From positions 24,960 to 88,959 of the forward strand of contig SAAO01000014.1 in the NCBI GenBank assembly GCA_009929375.1: 64,000 bases of DNA, in the 5' to 3' direction. The DNA comes from Bacteroidia bacterium. Lineage in GTDB: Bacteria > Bacteroidota > Bacteroidia > Bacteroidales > Paludibacteraceae. The stretch's first letter is position 1; each line of letters opens with the position of its first letter. A program made the position numbers and the translations under genes. A model generated the notes under the pieces. It made no database searches. It was not told where the DNA came from and worked only from the letters and a program-made list of their open reading frames with translations. Positions 61,826 to 64,000 of the stretch are shown one piece after another.

Positions 61826-62313
61826 ACAATTTGCTTGATAAATATTTCAGGGCAGAGACGAGCATTGCCGAAGAGCAACAACTTAAGAATTATTTCTCGT
61901 CAACCGGTGTTTTGCCCGAACATATGCAATACAAAGCACTTTTTGATACTTTCAGTGTTGAGTCGTTTCAAAAAATGCCTGTGCGAAATGTAAAAGCTAA
62001 AAAGAAAGTTTCAAAACCGGTTCTTTGGTGGGGTAGTCTTTCTGCAAGTGGTATTGCCGCATCGCTGATTCTTGGATTCTGGTTTTTAAGTGTCGATGCT
62101 TCGGCTGATTACGCCTATGTAAATGGCCACAAAGTCGAGAATCGTGAACTGGTCGAAGAATTAGCCAATGAAAAATTACTTCATGTAAACGGAGTTCTCA
62201 ACAGAGCTTTACAGCCGGTAGATGAATTACAAACTGTAAAAGAAAACTTACAACCTCTCAGAGAAATTGGGGCAAAAATGAATTCTATCAGAAATAATAA
62301 AAACGGAAATTAG
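61813..62313 (+). CDS. Putative membrane anti-sigma factor
   Basis: A 166-residue protein with one transmembrane helix at about residues 73-93 (LWWGSLSASGIAASLILGFWFL), a cytosolic N-terminus (MENINNLLDKYFRAETSIAEEQQLKNYF, similar to the opening helix of Bacteroidota anti-sigma proteins) and a small periplasmic C-terminal part. It overlaps the sigma gene by 13 bases. The assignment as anti-sigma factor rests on this arrangement and topology; no zinc-binding anti-sigma motif (HxxxCxxC) is present. Confidence 0.72.
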   Translation: MENINNLLDKYFRAETSIAEEQQLKNYFSSTGVLPEHMQYKALFDTFSVESFQKMPVRNVKAKKKVSKPVLWWGSLSASGIAASLILGFWFLSVDASADYAYVNGHKVENRELVEELANEKLLHVNGVLNRALQPVDELQTVKENLQPLREIGAKMNSIRNNKNGN

Positions 62314-62349
62314 TAAAAATATAATTTTAAACTTATTAAATATCAGATT

Positions 62350-62877
62350 ATGAAACGAATAGTAACGACAGTGGCAATTCTTATAGCATTGATTTTTTCA
62401 GGTCAGGCTCAGACATTGCAAAAATTCTTCGACAAATATGCCGACGATGAAAGATTTCAGTATGTAGCCATCAGCAAAGGTATGATGAATATGGCTTCGG
62501 TTTTTGGAGGTCTGGCGAAGGACGAAAAGAAAATGATGCAGAAAATGAATGGTCTTAAGATTCTATCGCTCGATGCTGATGCTGAATCGCAGATAATGAA
62601 ATCGGTGGTGCGGGAGATGGATCAGATTGTAAACTCTGGAGAGTTCGAATCAGCAGTCGAAGCACGTGATAAAGGCGAAAGAGTAAATATTTATTATCGT
62701 GTTTCAGGTGCTAATAATGCCGATATGTTGATTGTAACTCGCGAAAAAAACAGCTTCAACTGTATCTGGATTAAAGGAAATATGACTAAAGAAGAACTGA
62801 TGAATTCGTTTTCAAAAAGCGGAGGGGGAGTGCAAATCGGATTTGTAGATATTTCAGAGCCCGCAAATGCAGTTTAA
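62350..62877 (+). CDS. Exported DUF4252 protein
   Basis: A 175-residue protein with a signal peptide (MKRIVTTVAILIALIFSGQAQ) and a DUF4252 domain (LQKFFDKYADDERFQYVAISKGMMNMASVFGG to KGNMTKEELMNSF). DUF4252 proteins of Bacteroidota are often encoded behind an ECF sigma/anti-sigma pair, as here. The function is unknown. It lies 36 bases after the anti-sigma gene and is followed by a terminator, so the three genes form one operon and this protein is a likely client or signal component. Confidence 0.88.
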   Translation: MKRIVTTVAILIALIFSGQAQTLQKFFDKYADDERFQYVAISKGMMNMASVFGGLAKDEKKMMQKMNGLKILSLDADAESQIMKSVVREMDQIVNSGEFESAVEARDKGERVNIYYRVSGANNADMLIVTREKNSFNCIWIKGNMTKEELMNSFSKSGGGVQIGFVDISEPANAV

Positions 62878-62922
62878 ACAGTGTTTGTTGATTTTAATAA
62901 AATAGGAGAAATACGCTTCTTG

Positions 62923-62954
62923 AATATCCGGTTCGTTAGCAGCCGGATATTTTT
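62923..62954 (+). terminator. Terminator of the sigma/anti-sigma/DUF4252 operon
   Basis: AATATCCGG at 62923-62931 pairs with CCGGATATT at 62943-62951, followed by TTTAT. It touches the end of the convergent LysE gene. Confidence 0.8.
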
Positions 62955-63573
62955 ATATAACGCCCCACACAACTCCGGCTATCCCGATGACTATTATAAT
63001 AATGCCGGTAATTTGGTTGATAATTTTCAAACCCCTCATGTTGAGCTTATTCCTGAAATGGCTTACCATAAATGTAAGCGTACTCCACCACAGAAATGCA
63101 CCCGATAATATTGATAGAATTGCGACCGGATACTCCCATACCGATTTAGTGTCGGTAAGAAAACTGAATCTGGCAAACAGCGCAATCAATACAAATAATA
63201 CAAGAGGATTCGAAATTGTTAGTCCCAATGATGTAAAGTAGTCGCTGAAGACACTGTGCTGATTTCTCTCGTTTGGTTGTGGCTGCCTCGATGGATGGCT
63301 GCTGAAAATAAAATAACCAAAACCAATTAATATCACACTCCCCGATATTTGAATTAAAGTTCTGTTCTGTTCCACAATATCAATTACGATAGTCAGGAAG
63401 AATAAAGTGATAAATGTATATATAAGGTCAGATGTTGTGGCACCAAGCCCGGTTGCAATACCATACTTGCGGCCTCTGTTCAATGTCCTCTGAATACAAA
63501 GCATGCCAATCGGTCCCAAAGGTATCGAAATAAACAGACCAATAATAACGCCTTTTATAATAATATCTAACAT
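62953..63573 (-). CDS. LysE family amino-acid exporter
   Basis: A 206-residue inner-membrane protein with about six transmembrane segments. The start MLDIIIKGVIIGLFISIPLG followed by PIGMLCIQRTLNRGRKYGIATGLGA is the LysE/RhtB signature. Other segments are LIYTFITLFFLTIVIDIV, SGSVILIGFGYFIF and LVLFVLIALFARF. It exports amino acids or small compounds; the substrate is unknown. I start at the ATG at 63573, since the longer frame adds 17 non-family residues that overlap the promoter. Confidence 0.9.
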   Translation of the reverse strand: MLDIIIKGVIIGLFISIPLGPIGMLCIQRTLNRGRKYGIATGLGATTSDLIYTFITLFFLTIVIDIVEQNRTLIQISGSVILIGFGYFIFSSHPSRQPQPNERNQHSVFSDYFTSLGLTISNPLVLFVLIALFARFSFLTDTKSVWEYPVAILSILSGAFLWWSTLTFMVSHFRNKLNMRGLKIINQITGIIIIVIGIAGVVWGVI

Positions 63574-63591
63574 AGAATTGTGTTTGGTTTG

Positions 63592-63599
63592 CAAATATA
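63592..63599 (-). promoter_or_regulatory. -7 element of the LysE gene
   Basis: Minus strand TATATTTG at 63599-63592, about 20 bases before the ATG at 63573. A TTG at 63624-63622 gives a 22-base spacer. Confidence 0.6.
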
Positions 63600-63711
63600 A
63601 TGAATACAAATGCAATATGAACAACTAAACCGGCTATTTATGTTATTTTTTAAAATACTATGTTCTCTTTTCTTTGTGTAAAAAAATGCATTTTCTGGTC
63701 CGGATACTTTA

Positions 63712-63734
63712 TTATATCCTCAGTTATATCCTCA
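63712..63734. repeat. Direct repeat TTATATCCTCA upstream of the rRNA-type promoter
   Basis: TTATATCCTCA at 63712-63722 and again at 63724-63734, period 12. The gap 63625-63920 shows nothing else. Confidence 0.6.
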
Positions 63735-63920
63735 TTTTTCCAGAAAAACTTATTTTGTAAAACAAAAACTTCAATGTTTTATAGAACATGTTTTTCATTA
63801 CTGAACACAGAGCGCAACTAATCTCTGATTTATTCAATAAAAAATTAAGTTTGAAAATTATTCTAATTCAGAATCTTAGAAAAAAGTTTGAAAAATATGA
63901 GAAAAAATGGTTCAAAAGAT

Positions 63921-63951
63921 TTGGATGGTAAATAAAAAGTGTCTACTTTTG
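63921..63951 (+). promoter_or_regulatory. rRNA-operon-type promoter at the window edge
   Basis: TTG at 63921-63923, a 20-base spacer and TACTTTTG at 63944-63951, followed by CACCCGCTTTCGAGAGAT. An A/T-rich stretch with TTTGAAAAA and TTCAAAAG stands just before. This combination is what I know from leader regions of Bacteroidales rRNA operons, so a 16S rRNA gene probably begins beyond position 64000. Confidence 0.6.
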
Positions 63952-64000
63952 CACCCGCTTTCGAGAGATACAGGGTGCTGTAATAAATCGAAAGCGAGGT

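Overview
The window is a chromosomal segment of a Bacteroidota bacterium, most likely order Bacteroidales. The evidence is the promoter style (TTG, about 19-20 bases, TAnnTTTG), the weak use of Shine-Dalgarno sequences, a complete porPKLMN type IX secretion (T9SS) operon, several secreted proteins with T9SS C-terminal domains, a GSIII-type glutamine synthetase next to gltB-gltD-asnB, an HU-SPOR protein and a FabV enoyl reductase. I cannot name genus or species from sequence alone.

Layout. 1-360: two identical tRNA-Val(TAC) genes with promoter and terminator. 370-6875: FabV, a DUF2264 protein and a T9SS substrate. 7156-17545: ammonia assimilation (glnN, gltB, gltD, asnB). 17640-19360: an O-methyltransferase-like protein, a PduO-type cobalamin adenosyltransferase and a DUF2795 protein. 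19540-26928: porP-porK-porL-porM-porN followed by a CAP-domain protein and a LuxR-type response regulator. 27001-34541: housekeeping genes (mnmA, rfbB, an HU-SPOR protein, prephenate dehydrogenase, ribF, rlmD), a 59-residue winged-helix protein and a RelE/ParE-type toxin-antitoxin pair. 34690-36641: an AraC regulator with an uncharacterised class I isoprenoid-synthase-like enzyme. 36833-46673: a thiol/sulfur/arsenic-type redox island. 46738-58507: three large surface proteins with T9SS tails, one lacking its 5' end. 58812-63624: a PgpH-like HD protein, an ECF sigma/anti-sigma/DUF4252 module and a LysE-type exporter. The last 80 bases look like an rRNA-operon promoter.

The most interesting part is 36833-46673. 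Operon 1 (minus strand) is a CoA-disulfide-reductase fused to three rhodanese domains, a lipoprotein, a membrane-anchored thioredoxin and a sulfide:quinone-reductase-like flavoprotein. Operon 2 (minus strand) is an ArsM-like methyltransferase, a 35-residue cysteine-rich peptide that I found by reading the gap, a radical SAM/SPASM protein and a thioredoxin-thioredoxin reductase fusion. Both operons start from near-identical promoters (TTG, N19-20, TACCTTTG) with two copies of an 11-bp element close to TAGTATCACTA, 22-23 bp apart, next to and upstream of the -33 box. A third promoter with the same element drives a stand-alone IS1595-type zinc-ribbon protein, which could be the regulator. I infer one regulon making a radical-SAM-modified cysteine-rich peptide together with thiol, persulfide and possibly arsenical handling enzymes.

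The intergenic DNA also carries many imperfect tandem repeats of 7-8 bases and a dispersed CCCCTTTAGGGG palindrome. Family assignments are from recognition of sequence motifs, not from searches.
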